Source: Chitinophagaceae bacterium
GTDB taxonomy: Bacteria; Bacteroidota; Bacteroidia; Chitinophagales; Chitinophagaceae
NCBI GenBank assembly: GCA_016719165.1
Contig: JADKAJ010000001.1
Span: forward strand, 1,077,390 to 1,141,389
Length of the DNA: 64,000 bases
Reading direction: 5' to 3'
The position numbers were made by a program, and so were the translations under genes. Below are positions 45,510-54,611 of the stretch, piece by piece. The notes beneath the pieces were generated by a model. It was not told the origin of the DNA, searched no databases, and worked only from the letters and a program-made list of their open reading frames with translations. Positions within the stretch are counted from its first letter, which is position 1, and the number at the start of each line of letters is the position of its first letter.

Positions 45510-46910
45510 TTACTTATATCCGAGTATCTTCAGCATACTCTGTGCTGTTTGCTGTTTGGCATATACCCAATCAACAAGCTTTCCGTTTTTGTCATACCCG
45601 ACAATCACATGTTTGGGAGAAGGTATAAGGCAGTGTTTGATACCACCATAACCACTAATCTGGTCCTGGTAAGCGCCGGTGTGAAAGAATCCGACATATA
45701 AGGGCTCAGTAGTTCCATTTGTTTTGGGGAGGAACACTTCATTAATATGCTCTTCTGAATCATAATAATCGTGGCTGTCACAGGTAATGCCGCCCAATAC
45801 CACCCGCTGATAATCCTGGTCCCATTTATTTACCGGCAACATCAGGAATTTTTCACCAATGCCCCAGGTATCCGGTAAGGTTGTAATAAAGGAAGAATCG
45901 ATCATATACCATGTCTCCCGGTCGTTCTGTACTTTCTCAGCTATTACACTGAAAATATGACCCATACTCTCTCCGACCGTGTAGCTGCCAAATTCTGTAT
46001 AAATATTCGGCATTGGCACTTTGGCCTTTTTACAAGCCACTTTTATATTCCGTACAATTTCATTGATCATGAATTGGTAATCATACTCAAAACCCAGTGA
46101 GTGTTTGATCGGGAATCCGCCACCGATATTGATAGAGTCCAGCTCGGGACAAATTTTCTTTAACTGGCAATAAAGATTGATGACCTTATTCAGCTCACTC
46201 CAGTAATAGATATCGTCCTTAATACCCTTGTTCAGGAATATATGCAGCATCTTCAACTGAAACTTGGTTTCATAGCCTTCAATCCTGTCTACATAAAACT
46301 CCAGGATATCTTTTGCACGGATACCCAATCTTGAAGTATAAAAGGGGAAATTAGGCTCTTCCTCCGCAGCCACCCGGATGCCCAGCTTGAATGGAACTTT
46401 TACAGATTGCGCATACTCTTTTAATTCATCTTTATTATCCAGCACCGGTATCACATTACTGAAACCTGTATTCAGCAGGTTTGCAATGCGACGTGTATAT
46501 CCTTTTTGCTTAAACCCGTTGCAGATGATATTAATTTCTTTTGTGATCTTCTTTTTAGCGTACAGCTTCTTAATGATTTCAATATCGTATGCATATGATG
46601 TTTCCAGGTGTATATCACTCTTTAGCGCTTCTTCCACTACAAAACTGAAATGAGAACTCTTGGTGCAATAACAATAAAAATACTTACCCTCATATTTATG
46701 TTTTTTAAAGGCATTGGCAAACATTGTTTTTGCTTTTTTAATCTGCATCCCGATCTTAGGCAAATAAGTCAGCTTCATAGGCGTACCGTATTTGGCGATC
46801 AGTGCTTTCAGGTCAAGGCCATTGAAATAAAGATTGCCATCTTTTACTTCAATACCTTCCTGCGGAAAATTGAATGTTTGCTTTACGAGGTCGTGGTAAG
46901 AGTTTGTCAT
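45510..46910 (-). CDS. Arginine decarboxylase-like PLP enzyme (fold type III)
   Basis: 466 residues, typical of the Bacteroidetes proteins called arginine decarboxylase. The barrel domain holds the PLP lysine region YCYCTKSSHFSFVVEEAL, a His-rich ETSYAYDIE strand, LGIRVAAEEEPNF, and GGGFPIKHS, the glycine-rich phosphate loop; the C-terminal domain has GGITCDSHDYY, where the Cys of the second subunit completes the active site. It probably makes agmatine for polyamine synthesis. The substrate could instead be a related amino acid such as carboxynorspermidine or lysine. Confidence 0.82.
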   Translation of the reverse strand: MTNSYHDLVKQTFNFPQEGIEVKDGNLYFNGLDLKALIAKYGTPMKLTYLPKIGMQIKKAKTMFANAFKKHKYEGKYFYCYCTKSSHFSFVVEEALKSDIHLETSYAYDIEIIKKLYAKKKITKEINIICNGFKQKGYTRRIANLLNTGFSNVIPVLDNKDELKEYAQSVKVPFKLGIRVAAEEEPNFPFYTSRLGIRAKDILEFYVDRIEGYETKFQLKMLHIFLNKGIKDDIYYWSELNKVINLYCQLKKICPELDSINIGGGFPIKHSLGFEYDYQFMINEIVRNIKVACKKAKVPMPNIYTEFGSYTVGESMGHIFSVIAEKVQNDRETWYMIDSSFITTLPDTWGIGEKFLMLPVNKWDQDYQRVVLGGITCDSHDYYDSEEHINEVFLPKTNGTTEPLYVGFFHTGAYQDQISGYGGIKHCLIPSPKHVIVGYDKNGKLVDWVYAKQQTAQSMLKILGYK

Positions 46911-47005
46911 TGTTGAATAACGGGTTAGGCCAGTATTTTAAAACCGTACAAAAGTATAGGTTTGGAGAAATTGAAGGGAAAAAATTTGAGAATTGCCGGT
47001 CAGGC

Positions 47006-47509
47006 TTAAATAATACCTGACGGCTGCTGCTTTCTGAAACTACTCCACCAATAGTTTTTAGCTCCCCTCCGGTAAAGTAAATACAGCCCAACAGCCCAGG
47101 TTAATGTTGCGGGGGCACCGGAACCCACTCCCAGCGGGGTAATACCTATCAAAAATAGAATACCACCTATACAACCCAGTTTAAAAATCACCCCTTTCAG
47201 TATCATAGAAACACCAATCAATAACTGGCAAATGGCAATACACATTACGATTACTGTTATGTTCCTACCAAAGAATCCGAGTATTATGCTCTTATAAAAA
47301 GGTAAAAAAGTAAAATCGGCATATTCAAGGTATACACCAGGTGTACTTATTGAAGTAGTCGCATTGGTAACCCCTGCCCATACAAACAATAAAAAGAATA
47401 AAGCCCTTGCCGTCACCGGTTTTCTCCGGCTAAACCAGAGCATCAGCAACGCTACGAGATTTGAAATAATATAGCCCGTAAGCATTATTGTCTGATCAGT
47501 ATAATCCAT
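47006..47509 (-). CDS. Small membrane protein, DoxX-like
   Basis: 167 residues from the ATG at 47509 (MDYTDQTIMLTGYIISNLVALL). Four to five membrane helices; the look (an FFLLFVWAGVTNA second helix and IGVSMILKGVIFKLGCIGGILFLIGITPLG) recalls the DoxX/SURF4-like family but the match is weak. Last gene of a three-gene unit: one base separates its start from the flavodoxin stop. Function unknown. Confidence 0.75.
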   Translation of the reverse strand: MDYTDQTIMLTGYIISNLVALLMLWFSRRKPVTARALFFLLFVWAGVTNATTSISTPGVYLEYADFTFLPFYKSIILGFFGRNITVIVMCIAICQLLIGVSMILKGVIFKLGCIGGILFLIGITPLGVGSGAPATLTWAVGLYLLYRRGAKNYWWSSFRKQQPSGII

Positions 47510-47510
47510 A

Positions 47511-47987
47511 TTATTTCTCTTTGATTGTATCGATAAATGCTGCCACTTCATCTTCCTCAATTTCGGAAACCGATTTTTTGACAGCTTTTACCGTTCTTAC
47601 CACCATCCTCTCCACAAAATTCATTTTCTCCAATAGTAGTTCACCGCCAAATAAACCTTTGGCCAGTGCATGTTCTCTCAATGCTGAAGGATAAACTTTA
47701 TCAAATTCTTTCTGCCCTTCTGCTTTATTCATAAAACAAAGAAACAATCCAAGTCTTTTACCAAGCAGTGTCTCCATATTTTGCTCACAAAAGCCGATGA
47801 TCTTTTTTTGTAAAAGTCCCATATGAATAGAGCCTCCTACAATTATTGTGGAAAATGAAGTCAAATCCGGTACATCATTTTCACCAAGATTTACTAACGT
47901 TACACCTGAACCGAGTTCTTCTGCAATATGACAGGCAATTTTTTGAGTGGTGCCATGATGGCTCATGTAAACAACTAGATAACTCAT
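47511..47987 (-). CDS. Flavodoxin-domain protein (HemG-like)
   Basis: 158 residues from the ATG at 47987. MSYLVVYMSHHGTTQKIA is a flavodoxin FMN-phosphate loop, and FSTIIVGGSIHMG is the second FMN-binding segment. Similar in size and motifs to HemG, the menaquinone-dependent protoporphyrinogen oxidase, but also to general flavodoxin-fold proteins. Placed between two membrane proteins in an operon (11 bases after the upstream stop, one base before the downstream start), so it may supply electrons to or from a membrane partner. Confidence 0.85.
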   Translation of the reverse strand: MSYLVVYMSHHGTTQKIACHIAEELGSGVTLVNLGENDVPDLTSFSTIIVGGSIHMGLLQKKIIGFCEQNMETLLGKRLGLFLCFMNKAEGQKEFDKVYPSALREHALAKGLFGGELLLEKMNFVERMVVRTVKAVKKSVSEIEEDEVAAFIDTIKEK

Positions 47988-47997
47988 AATACAGGTT

Positions 47998-48813
47998 TTA
48001 AGATTTTTGCATTCTTTTGATAAACCATACCAGCAAAACAGCACTGATTAATGCCAGTACTGCCATGATAGCAGCAACCGCATAACTACCTTCCAGGTCT
48101 CTGAACTTCATGATCAGCACCAGCCCGCCAATAGTGATATTCATTAAAATAAAGAAGGACAGAAACACTGGTGCCAAACAATACCCCAATATTTTCCTTT
48201 GAAGAATTAAGACCCCTGCAATGAATATTCCCGGAAGAAAAACAGAAAGGTCAATAACATGAACAGCATTGGTGATTAAACCTGTCTCCTTTATACTTTC
48301 AGGGAGGTCACCGTCCATAATGGCAGGAATAATTTCTGACAACCAGAGAAAATAAAATAAGCAGGAAATAATAATAAAATAAATACCAATTATGCGGTGT
48401 GGTATATTACTAAAACCTTCGGATATTCCTTTCCTCTTCAAGAGAGTATAAAAGAACCATAGCAAGGAATAAAAAGATAATCCTAAGGCAAGACAATAGA
48501 AAACAAACAGTTTATTAAAATGAATTGCAAAACAATAAATGAGATAAGTATACAGCAGGTAAGCTATTACACCAGCCCAGATAAACAATGCTCCTTTTCT
48601 TCCCTGGTAAGCATATATGGAACTAATAATCAAAGCAGAAGTAACTAAAAACAGATCTGCTAAATCCTGGCCATAAGATTGTGCCTGCCAGTTGGGTGTT
48701 TCTGCTGCATAGAACCCCGGAGTTGCCAATCCCGTCACACTAACAAAAATCACAATTGCAGCCAATGGCAATGAAAGCCATAGTATAATTGCATTTTTGG
48801 TTTCCTGAATCAT
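47998..48813 (-). CDS. Seven-helix membrane protein of unknown function
   Basis: 271 residues with about seven hydrophobic segments and a short cytosolic tail (WFIKRMQKS). A conserved-looking loop between helices 1 and 2 reads TPNWQAQSYGQDLADLF. I recognise it only as a family of uncharacterised membrane proteins. It is the first gene of the membrane protein/flavodoxin/DoxX-like unit, whose spacing of 11 and 1 bases points to co-translation. Confidence 0.78.
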   Translation of the reverse strand: MIQETKNAIILWLSLPLAAIVIFVSVTGLATPGFYAAETPNWQAQSYGQDLADLFLVTSALIISSIYAYQGRKGALFIWAGVIAYLLYTYLIYCFAIHFNKLFVFYCLALGLSFYSLLWFFYTLLKRKGISEGFSNIPHRIIGIYFIIISCLFYFLWLSEIIPAIMDGDLPESIKETGLITNAVHVIDLSVFLPGIFIAGVLILQRKILGYCLAPVFLSFFILMNITIGGLVLIMKFRDLEGSYAVAAIMAVLALISAVLLVWFIKRMQKS

Positions 48814-48920
48814 CAGGCAAAACTATAAATGCCCGGATGCTGGAAGTTTGACCCTGCTCATAACCAGAACTGAAGTGCATCAAGGGCCTGAAAGTGACCG
48901 GGAACAGGTCAAAAACAAAA

Positions 48921-48945
48921 AACCGCCTTTGAAAGGCGGCTTTTT
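48921..48945 (-). terminator. Intrinsic terminator after the small basic protein gene
   Basis: GCCGCCTTTC and AAAGGCGG arms, then TTTTTTG on the minus strand; starts three bases past the stop. Confidence 0.85.
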
Positions 48946-48947
48946 GT

Positions 48948-49145
48948 TTAGTTCAGATTCCATTTACGTATCCTGTCACTGGCAGAACGCACCTGTCGCT
49001 GGCGGTTCCACATTTGTGATACAGTAAATGTCTCATTTTTGTTGTTGATAGCTTCTGTAGCTACCGTTTCTTCTACCTCTTGTGTCAACTCAATTTTTGC
49101 TTCTTCATTCAATTGCACAGTAGAGGGCATAACACTGCTCTTCAT
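48948..49145 (-). CDS. Small conserved basic/acidic protein (65 residues)
   Basis: 65 residues from the ATG at 49145 (MKSSVMPSTVQL); the longer frame to 49217 reads through a basic leader that is less likely. The first half is acidic (EEAKIELTQEVEETV), and the end is FTVSQMWNRQRQVRSASDRIRKWNLN, an F-x-x-x-x-(M/L)WN-x-QR pattern that I have seen in other small Bacteroidetes proteins of unknown function. It has a consensus promoter at 49282 with a ~130-base leader and a strong terminator, so it is expressed as its own unit. Function unknown. Confidence 0.72.
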   Translation of the reverse strand: MKSSVMPSTVQLNEEAKIELTQEVEETVATEAINNKNETFTVSQMWNRQRQVRSASDRIRKWNLN

Positions 49146-49281
49146 AAATCTCCTTTTTTTAATCTGTCGTTTAATTTTTAGTCTGAGCGAAACGGAAGTA
49201 AGAGAACCAGGTGGCAAGCGGATAAGGCTGGGTCAGGTTACGTTCTTTGTAGTTTTGGGTACGTTGCTCAGAATTGCGATG

Positions 49282-49313
49282 CAAAAGTACGACTGATAAG
49301 GCTTCTATCCAAA
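49282..49313 (-). promoter_or_regulatory. Full-consensus Bacteroidetes promoter of the small protein gene
   Basis: TACTTTTG (49282-49289) and TTTG (49310-49313) separated by 20 bases fit TTTG-N19/21-TAnnTTTG at every fixed position. Confidence 0.75.
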
Positions 49314-49431
49314 TCACAATTTGAAAAAAATGTTAAAGAGGAAAATAATATTTATACTTACCAAGTATAATTCAGCATTAAAAAAAATTTATGCCACTCA
49401 TTAAATAATTGTGTAACTAAAATGAAATATT

Positions 49432-51399
49432 CTACCTGATAATATGAACAAACCCTTTCAGTAAACCTGGCCTGGTGCTATCTTTTAAATCAATCACATA
49501 AATATAAACACCGCTGGGTTGCGGCAATCCTTTATACCGGCCATCCCATGGTTTATTTGTTTTCGAATTTTGAAAAACCACTTCGCCATTCCTGTTATAG
49601 ACCAATAATTCAAAATTGGGAAAGGCTGCCAGCGCAGGAATATTCCAGGTATCGTTTAAACCGTCATTATTGGGTGTAAACCCGGTGGGAACAAATACAT
49701 CATTGTAGATATAAACTTTCATTACATCTGTAGCCGTGCCGCATCCCACATTAGAGGTTACAATCAACATGTAATCTATTTCTGCAAGCGGAGACGCAAT
49801 GGGTGATAAGGATAACGGATCATCCAGGTAAAGAGCAGGCGACCAGGTGTAAGTAATATCCTGTCCACCGGCACTGCCGGCTAACTGCACCGGTAGTCCT
49901 GCTACGGTTATTTTATCAGGACCGGCGTTTGCTACAGGCCTCGTTTTTACGACCAGGTCAATGGTGGCAGTATCTGTGCAATTAAATGAATTACCTACAA
50001 TAACACTATACAATACAGATGACAGGGGGAATGCCAGCGGGTTGGATACAACGGAAGAAGATAATCCAGCTGATGGCTGCCAGGTATAAATAGTACCTCC
50101 GCTGCCAAGCAGTTGCAAAGTATCACCTTCACAAAGATCAGCAGTAGAAAATGACGTGGATGCTGTGGGTGATGGATTTACCATAACCGTTATTGAATCC
50201 AGGTGGTTACAGCCTGCGGCATTTGAAACAAGTACATAATACTTTCCTGATTGAGATACCTGTGCATTGCTGATCGTGACAACATCACTGGTACTCGAAA
50301 AAGCTGCAGGCCCATTCCATTGGTATTGTGAACCGCCTGTTGCGGCCATAGACAATACACCTCTTTCGCAAACTGGTGAAATACCCGTGACAGTTGTTAC
50401 TGGATTTTTCTCAACCTGGATGGTTATCAGTGGTGAAACTACCCTGCACAGTGCCGAGCTCATATTGCCAGCTTCTGCTGCTGATAAACGGAAAGTATAG
50501 GTTCCTGCTGCGGCAGTAGTTAAAAAATTCTGTACCAGTGTTGTATTAGTTGCACCGGTAATATCAGTAAAGGGTCCCCCGTTAAAACTTTGCTGCCATT
50601 GAAAGGAGGGATTACTGAATCCGGGCGACACTGTACAGGTAAAAGTATAAGAAGCAGCAGAACCTTCGCAAAGCGTATCTGTATTGACAGGGAAACCTGT
50701 GATAGCCGGCGTTAACTGGGGTCCGCAGGGACGAAAGGTAATATCATCCAGTGCCAGGTCATTTCCACAACCCCCGGGGGCATTGTTTACAATCCTTAAT
50801 ACAATATCTGAAATGCCAACCGGTGTGTTAAAGAAAAAACCAAATTGCTGCCAGGTAGGATTTGCCTGAGAAGGAATATCACCTGTACTGTAATTTTGAA
50901 TCAATGTACCATCCGTTCTTTCAATACTAAAGGTAAGGTTGGGCCTTATAGGACTTGGGTTGCAGGCAGTTGTTTTAAGTACATTCATTATCCAGGTGGC
51001 AAATTCGAAAGTGGTGCCGCTGCACAAACCTCTGACAGTATCTACATAAAAAGCACCTGGCTGCATCGATGCATTCACCAGCATAAAATAGCCACTGGCA
51101 TCACCTGTATGATCTGCAGCGATCGAATGCCAGCTATCAGCAAAACAAGCACTGGTATTATTCCTTACCGTATAATAACCATCATTGGGACAATCTGTGG
51201 ATACATATTGGTAAGTGGTACTGGCAGCGGCCAGTGGATTGCCGGGATTGGCTCCGGCTCCAAATGTTTTATTAATGATAGGAACGCCAAGACTTCCCTG
51301 GCATAGTTGGGCACCGGCATCAATGAAATAGAGAAACGCAACGAATAATAATATTACAATCCTTACAACCCTCACCAAACTAACTTTGTTGAAATACAA
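49432..51399 (-). CDS. Secreted Ig-like protein with T9SS type-B sorting domain
   Basis: 655 residues from a TTG at 51399; a GTG eight codons further in (MRVVRIVILLFVAFLYF) may be the real start and gives a better signal peptide. The first ~230 residues are a jelly-roll-like domain (ACFADSWHSIAADHTGDASGYFMLVNAS ... LALDDITFRPCGP) found in other T9SS cargo. Two or more Ig-like domains follow (FQWQQSFNGGPFTDI; YQWNGPAAFS; YTWQPSAGLSS). The last ~90 residues are the gliding-motility-associated type-B sorting domain (VPTGFTPNNDGLNDTWNI ... GFVHIIR). No PorP/SprF gene adjoins this one. Confidence 0.88.
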   Translation of the reverse strand: MYFNKVSLVRVVRIVILLFVAFLYFIDAGAQLCQGSLGVPIINKTFGAGANPGNPLAAASTTYQYVSTDCPNDGYYTVRNNTSACFADSWHSIAADHTGDASGYFMLVNASMQPGAFYVDTVRGLCSGTTFEFATWIMNVLKTTACNPSPIRPNLTFSIERTDGTLIQNYSTGDIPSQANPTWQQFGFFFNTPVGISDIVLRIVNNAPGGCGNDLALDDITFRPCGPQLTPAITGFPVNTDTLCEGSAASYTFTCTVSPGFSNPSFQWQQSFNGGPFTDITGATNTTLVQNFLTTAAAGTYTFRLSAAEAGNMSSALCRVVSPLITIQVEKNPVTTVTGISPVCERGVLSMAATGGSQYQWNGPAAFSSTSDVVTISNAQVSQSGKYYVLVSNAAGCNHLDSITVMVNPSPTASTSFSTADLCEGDTLQLLGSGGTIYTWQPSAGLSSSVVSNPLAFPLSSVLYSVIVGNSFNCTDTATIDLVVKTRPVANAGPDKITVAGLPVQLAGSAGGQDITYTWSPALYLDDPLSLSPIASPLAEIDYMLIVTSNVGCGTATDVMKVYIYNDVFVPTGFTPNNDGLNDTWNIPALAAFPNFELLVYNRNGEVVFQNSKTNKPWDGRYKGLPQPSGVYIYVIDLKDSTRPGLLKGFVHIIR

Positions 51400-51455
51400 A
51401 ATTAGACAGATTGCGTCAGAGTTTTATGATTAAATAATGATACGTAGCTACTTTG

Positions 51456-51848
51456 TCAGGCTACCTGGTTCAGAAACAACGGCAAGCCGGATTTCCACTC
51501 ACCATCTACATATAATTCATAAGAATACCGGCCGGGTTTTCCGAATTGCAGCTGCGCAAAATTGACAACAATATTAATAGACGCAAACTGACCATTGGGC
51601 GGATTTCCAATATTGATATTCCCTTCAATGGGCTTAAGCATCTCTCTGCCGTCAGCATCTATTAACCTGAGTTTAAAATCATGACTGCCCACTTCTTTTA
51701 TCCCAAAACGAAGACGACAAGCCACAGAACAGGAAGGATGTGTAGCCGGGAACTGTTTCGAATGTATGCTATCAAAAGTACCTACGATGGTTAGTTTTGA
51801 ATTATTGTCCTGTGCAAAGTCAGCGAGAGTAAAAATCTCAATTTCCAT
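51456..51848 (-). CDS. DUF6941-like protein
   Basis: 130 residues from the ATG at 51848 (MEIEIFTLADFAQDNNSKLTIVGTFD). The frame upstream reads through a hydrophobic leader that I think is not translated. The N-terminal phrase FTLADFAQDNNSKLTIVGTFDSI is a hallmark of the small DUF6941 family; the rest is a beta sandwich (INIVVNFAQLQFGKPGRYSYELYVDGEWKSGLPLFL). Cytoplasmic, no known function. Confidence 0.75.
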   Translation of the reverse strand: MEIEIFTLADFAQDNNSKLTIVGTFDSIHSKQFPATHPSCSVACRLRFGIKEVGSHDFKLRLIDADGREMLKPIEGNINIGNPPNGQFASINIVVNFAQLQFGKPGRYSYELYVDGEWKSGLPLFLNQVA

Positions 51849-52062
51849 AATCGTAATTAAAAGTAAAAGAATATATAACTGCAAAGACAGCACCAATAAT
51901 ATGTCATCTGCCAAATAAGCAGGTGATCCTGTTATATTAATATTATTACCACAAGAGACTTAATAAAGATATTGGAAGCCTGTGGTTAGTCCTTAAATAA
52001 CCACCATTACCTTTTTTATTTACCTGCGGTTAAAAACACTTCATAGAATTGGTTCAACAGGT

Positions 52063-52956
52063 TTATCCCGGATATTTTAGCATCTTATCCCCTTCTATCG
52101 TAACATATTTATCAGGACCTGTCATATAACTTGCTTTTACCTTAACCGTTCCATTACCCGGGAATTCAAAAGTTGCTTTTACCCTTCCCAGCCCGCCTTC
52201 AAAACTGTTGTTACCTTTGTAATCCATAGCTTCCATGATCTGGCCATTCACTTTCACGAAAAGCTGGTCGTCCTGCCGGTAAAATTCACACATCGATTTA
52301 TCTTTCATTTCATAAAGTCCGGACAATTTCTTAAACGCTGCGGCATCCAGTACATATTCATCTTTCAACACAATATCAAACTTCACCACTTTTTCATTTT
52401 TACTGTTGGTAGATGATTCTAGTATACGGTTGAGTGACCTCGGGTCTCCGGCACTTTCATCCTTTGCAATATGTTCATCCCCTTTGAAATAAACCTGTGT
52501 CACCAGGTCCTGCTTTGTGTTGCCGGAGACACGCATATGTATATGTGCCGGCCTCGTCATTGCCGGCCCGGCCAGGTAAGGAACAGGCAGAATAGTCTTG
52601 AAATGATATTTACCATCGCTGCCGGTTTTGAATGAAGCCCGGTAGATATAATCATCCGAAGTGTTATCATACACCCCATTCTCATCGCAATGCCATATCT
52701 CCACCAATGAATTTTTCAGTGGCGTTGTACCATCCTTTGCAAAAACGGTTCCGCTGAAATGAAGCAGCTGACCTTTGGTACCCTGCTGTACCAGTTCTGT
52801 GCGGAAGGGTGCACCCGGACGATAAAATGGTCCTAAAATATCTGTGGTGGTTGGATCTTCGCCAACATAGGCATGACCATCCCACTTGATCTTACCAAAA
52901 ACTCCCATACTCATGGCAATCAGTGATGAACTGTAAATAAAATTTCTTCTTTTCAT
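52063..52956 (-). CDS. Exported intradiol dioxygenase-like protein with C-terminal extra domain
   Basis: 297 residues from the ATG at 52956 (MKRRNFIYSSSLIAMSMGVFG). The first ~200 residues are an intradiol ring-cleavage dioxygenase-like domain: DILGPFYRPGAPFR, the first Tyr ligand in ENGVYDN, the second in GKYHFKTILPVPY, and the two His in RPAHIHM. So all four non-haem iron ligands are present. The last ~90 residues form a separate beta-strand domain (LSGLYEMKDKSMCEFYRQDDQLFVKVNGQIMEAM) unusual for catechol or protocatechuate dioxygenases. No other aromatic pathway gene is near, so the substrate is unknown. It follows the SnoaL-like lipoprotein gene by about 160 bases. Confidence 0.85.
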   Translation of the reverse strand: MKRRNFIYSSSLIAMSMGVFGKIKWDGHAYVGEDPTTTDILGPFYRPGAPFRTELVQQGTKGQLLHFSGTVFAKDGTTPLKNSLVEIWHCDENGVYDNTSDDYIYRASFKTGSDGKYHFKTILPVPYLAGPAMTRPAHIHMRVSGNTKQDLVTQVYFKGDEHIAKDESAGDPRSLNRILESSTNSKNEKVVKFDIVLKDEYVLDAAAFKKLSGLYEMKDKSMCEFYRQDDQLFVKVNGQIMEAMDYKGNNSFEGGLGRVKATFEFPGNGTVKVKASYMTGPDKYVTIEGDKMLKYPG

Positions 52957-53118
52957 GTTGAAATGATTAGGTGATGAATAATACTCAGCGGGTGAGAATT
53001 GGCAGTGATCAGAGGGATGAATTTCGTTCGTTGGTAAAAGTAAGGTAAGTAAATTAGGCGAATAGCAAAAAAAGGTCCGTGCTGCCACGAACCTCTTCAT
53101 TAATCAGCTGAAAGGAAA

Positions 53119-53607
53119 TTATTTCTTTAATGTATCAGTTACCGGAACAGGTGCAGGCGGCATCATCTGCATCATTTCTTTCGGGTCCATATAAACCCAA
53201 TGCTCCACGGCTTTACCATCTTTAAATTTTGACACATCAACACTGGACATAGTAACCGCTTTACCATTCATTGTTCCGGTCATTGTTGCCCAGGTAAAAA
53301 CATATTCATCATCAGCGAGACTCCTGGACGTTGTTGCTTTCATATCAGGCATCATAGCATGATAGCGCTTCATTTCATTGACAATATTTTCCAATCCTTT
53401 TATATCGCCTGTTTCCCCGCCGTGATCAACAGCATCAGCTGCAATATAATCTCCCATTTTACTGAAGTCGCCAGCTTCAAATGCTTTCATGATGGCATCA
53501 TTGGTTTCTTTGTTCTTTTTAGCGGCCGCTGACATACCGCCTTCGTTGTTGCAGGACAGGAATACTAAACTCCCGGCAGCGAGAAAAAATAAAAAGATCT
53601 TTTTCAT
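53119..53607 (-). CDS. SnoaL/NTF2-like ester cyclase-type lipoprotein
   Basis: 162 residues from the ATG at 53607 (MKKIFLFFLAAGSLVFLSC), with a lipobox Cys at residue 19. The mature part is an NTF2-like fold: IMKAFEAGDFSKMGDYIAADAVDHGG ... MKRYHAMMPDMKATT ... EYVFTWATMTGTMNGK ... FKDGKAVEHWVYMDP, which fits the SnoaL-like polyketide cyclase group. The tail is Pro/Met-rich. Role unknown; probably in one transcription unit with the dioxygenase-like gene downstream. Confidence 0.85.
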   Translation of the reverse strand: MKKIFLFFLAAGSLVFLSCNNEGGMSAAAKKNKETNDAIMKAFEAGDFSKMGDYIAADAVDHGGETGDIKGLENIVNEMKRYHAMMPDMKATTSRSLADDEYVFTWATMTGTMNGKAVTMSSVDVSKFKDGKAVEHWVYMDPKEMMQMMPPAPVPVTDTLKK

Positions 53608-53888
53608 GTTGGTTTGTTTTTGTGGAAGTAAAAGGTAAAACAATTTTCAGAACGGCCAAAACCACCCATCCTCAGGTATTCCGCCTGCCTACGAGGCAGC
53701 AACGCTATTCATTGACTATTAAGGATCGGGAAGTATAAAAATAGTTCAGGTCATACTGCTTAATAAAAAGAAGCAGTATGAAAAACTCATCTCCACAGGT
53801 AATTTTGTCTGAAAAACTACCTTTACCGAGAGGAGAAATTGCATTAAAAGAATTTGGAAAGTTGCACCGGTTGATGAATGTTTGCAGC

Positions 53889-54545
53889 ATGCAGTATAAA
53901 GCAGTCATTTTTGATATGGACGGGTTGCTGATCGATAGCGAACCCCTTTGGCGGGAGGCAGGCAGAGAAACCATACAACAATTTGGGGAAGATCTGACCG
54001 AGGAACAATATCACTCCAGTACCGGGTTAAGAACAGAAGAATGGATAGAACATTGGTTCCATTACTTCAATATTGATATGACACATGCCCCAACTGCCAT
54101 TGACATTATCATCCGGAAAGCGATAGAAAAGATTGAACGCCACGGAAAAGCGTTCCCGGGCATTGATACTGTTTTTCAGTTTTTAAAACAACGAAATTTA
54201 AAATTGGGACTGGCCACGTCTTCCCCGCTCTCACTGGTAGAAGTGGTTATAAGAAAACTGAACCTGGAAAATAGTTTTGATACGATTGCTTCGGCCGGTG
54301 AACTGCCTTACGGTAAACCTCACCCGCAGGTGTATATTGATTGTTCTATACAACTGAATTGCTCACCCCTGCAATGTATTGCTGTTGAAGACTCCTTTAA
54401 CGGGATGATCGCTGCCAAAGCTGCCAGAATGAAATGTGTAGTGATTCCTGCCACTGCCGAATATGAACACCCGAAATGGAATGCGGCCGACCTGAAACTG
54501 AAAAGACTGGCTGATTTTACAGAAGAGAAATTAAAAATGATATGA
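53889..54545 (+). CDS. HAD-family phosphatase, beta-phosphoglucomutase-like
   Basis: 218 residues from the ATG at 53889 (MQYKAVIFDMDGLLIDSEPLW). An in-frame start at 53778 would add a 37-residue tail not seen in relatives. DxDGLLIDSE is HAD motif I, TSSPLSL is motif II, GKPHPQVYIDC and VEDSFNGMIAAKAARM are motifs III and IV. Close to the E. coli HxpB/YniC 2-deoxyglucose-6-phosphatase group. It would dephosphorylate small sugar phosphates; exact substrate unknown. Confidence 0.92.
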   Translation: MQYKAVIFDMDGLLIDSEPLWREAGRETIQQFGEDLTEEQYHSSTGLRTEEWIEHWFHYFNIDMTHAPTAIDIIIRKAIEKIERHGKAFPGIDTVFQFLKQRNLKLGLATSSPLSLVEVVIRKLNLENSFDTIASAGELPYGKPHPQVYIDCSIQLNCSPLQCIAVEDSFNGMIAAKAARMKCVVIPATAEYEHPKWNAADLKLKRLADFTEEKLKMI

Positions 54546-54611
54546 CTAATATCTTATCAGTAATGACAGTCAGGTTTAAAAAAAATAAATAATTTGCCTA
54601 AACAGAATTTC

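Noticed and set aside
53688..53700. TGCCTACGAGGCA palindrome upstream of the HAD gene
   Set aside because: Short hairpin with no T run and not placed after a gene end in a fitting way; single copy here, so not called as terminator or element.
54594..54611. TTG at 54594 as start of the TonB-C gene
   Set aside because: The ATG at 54612 begins a standard signal peptide; the TTG adds only six residues in front of it.
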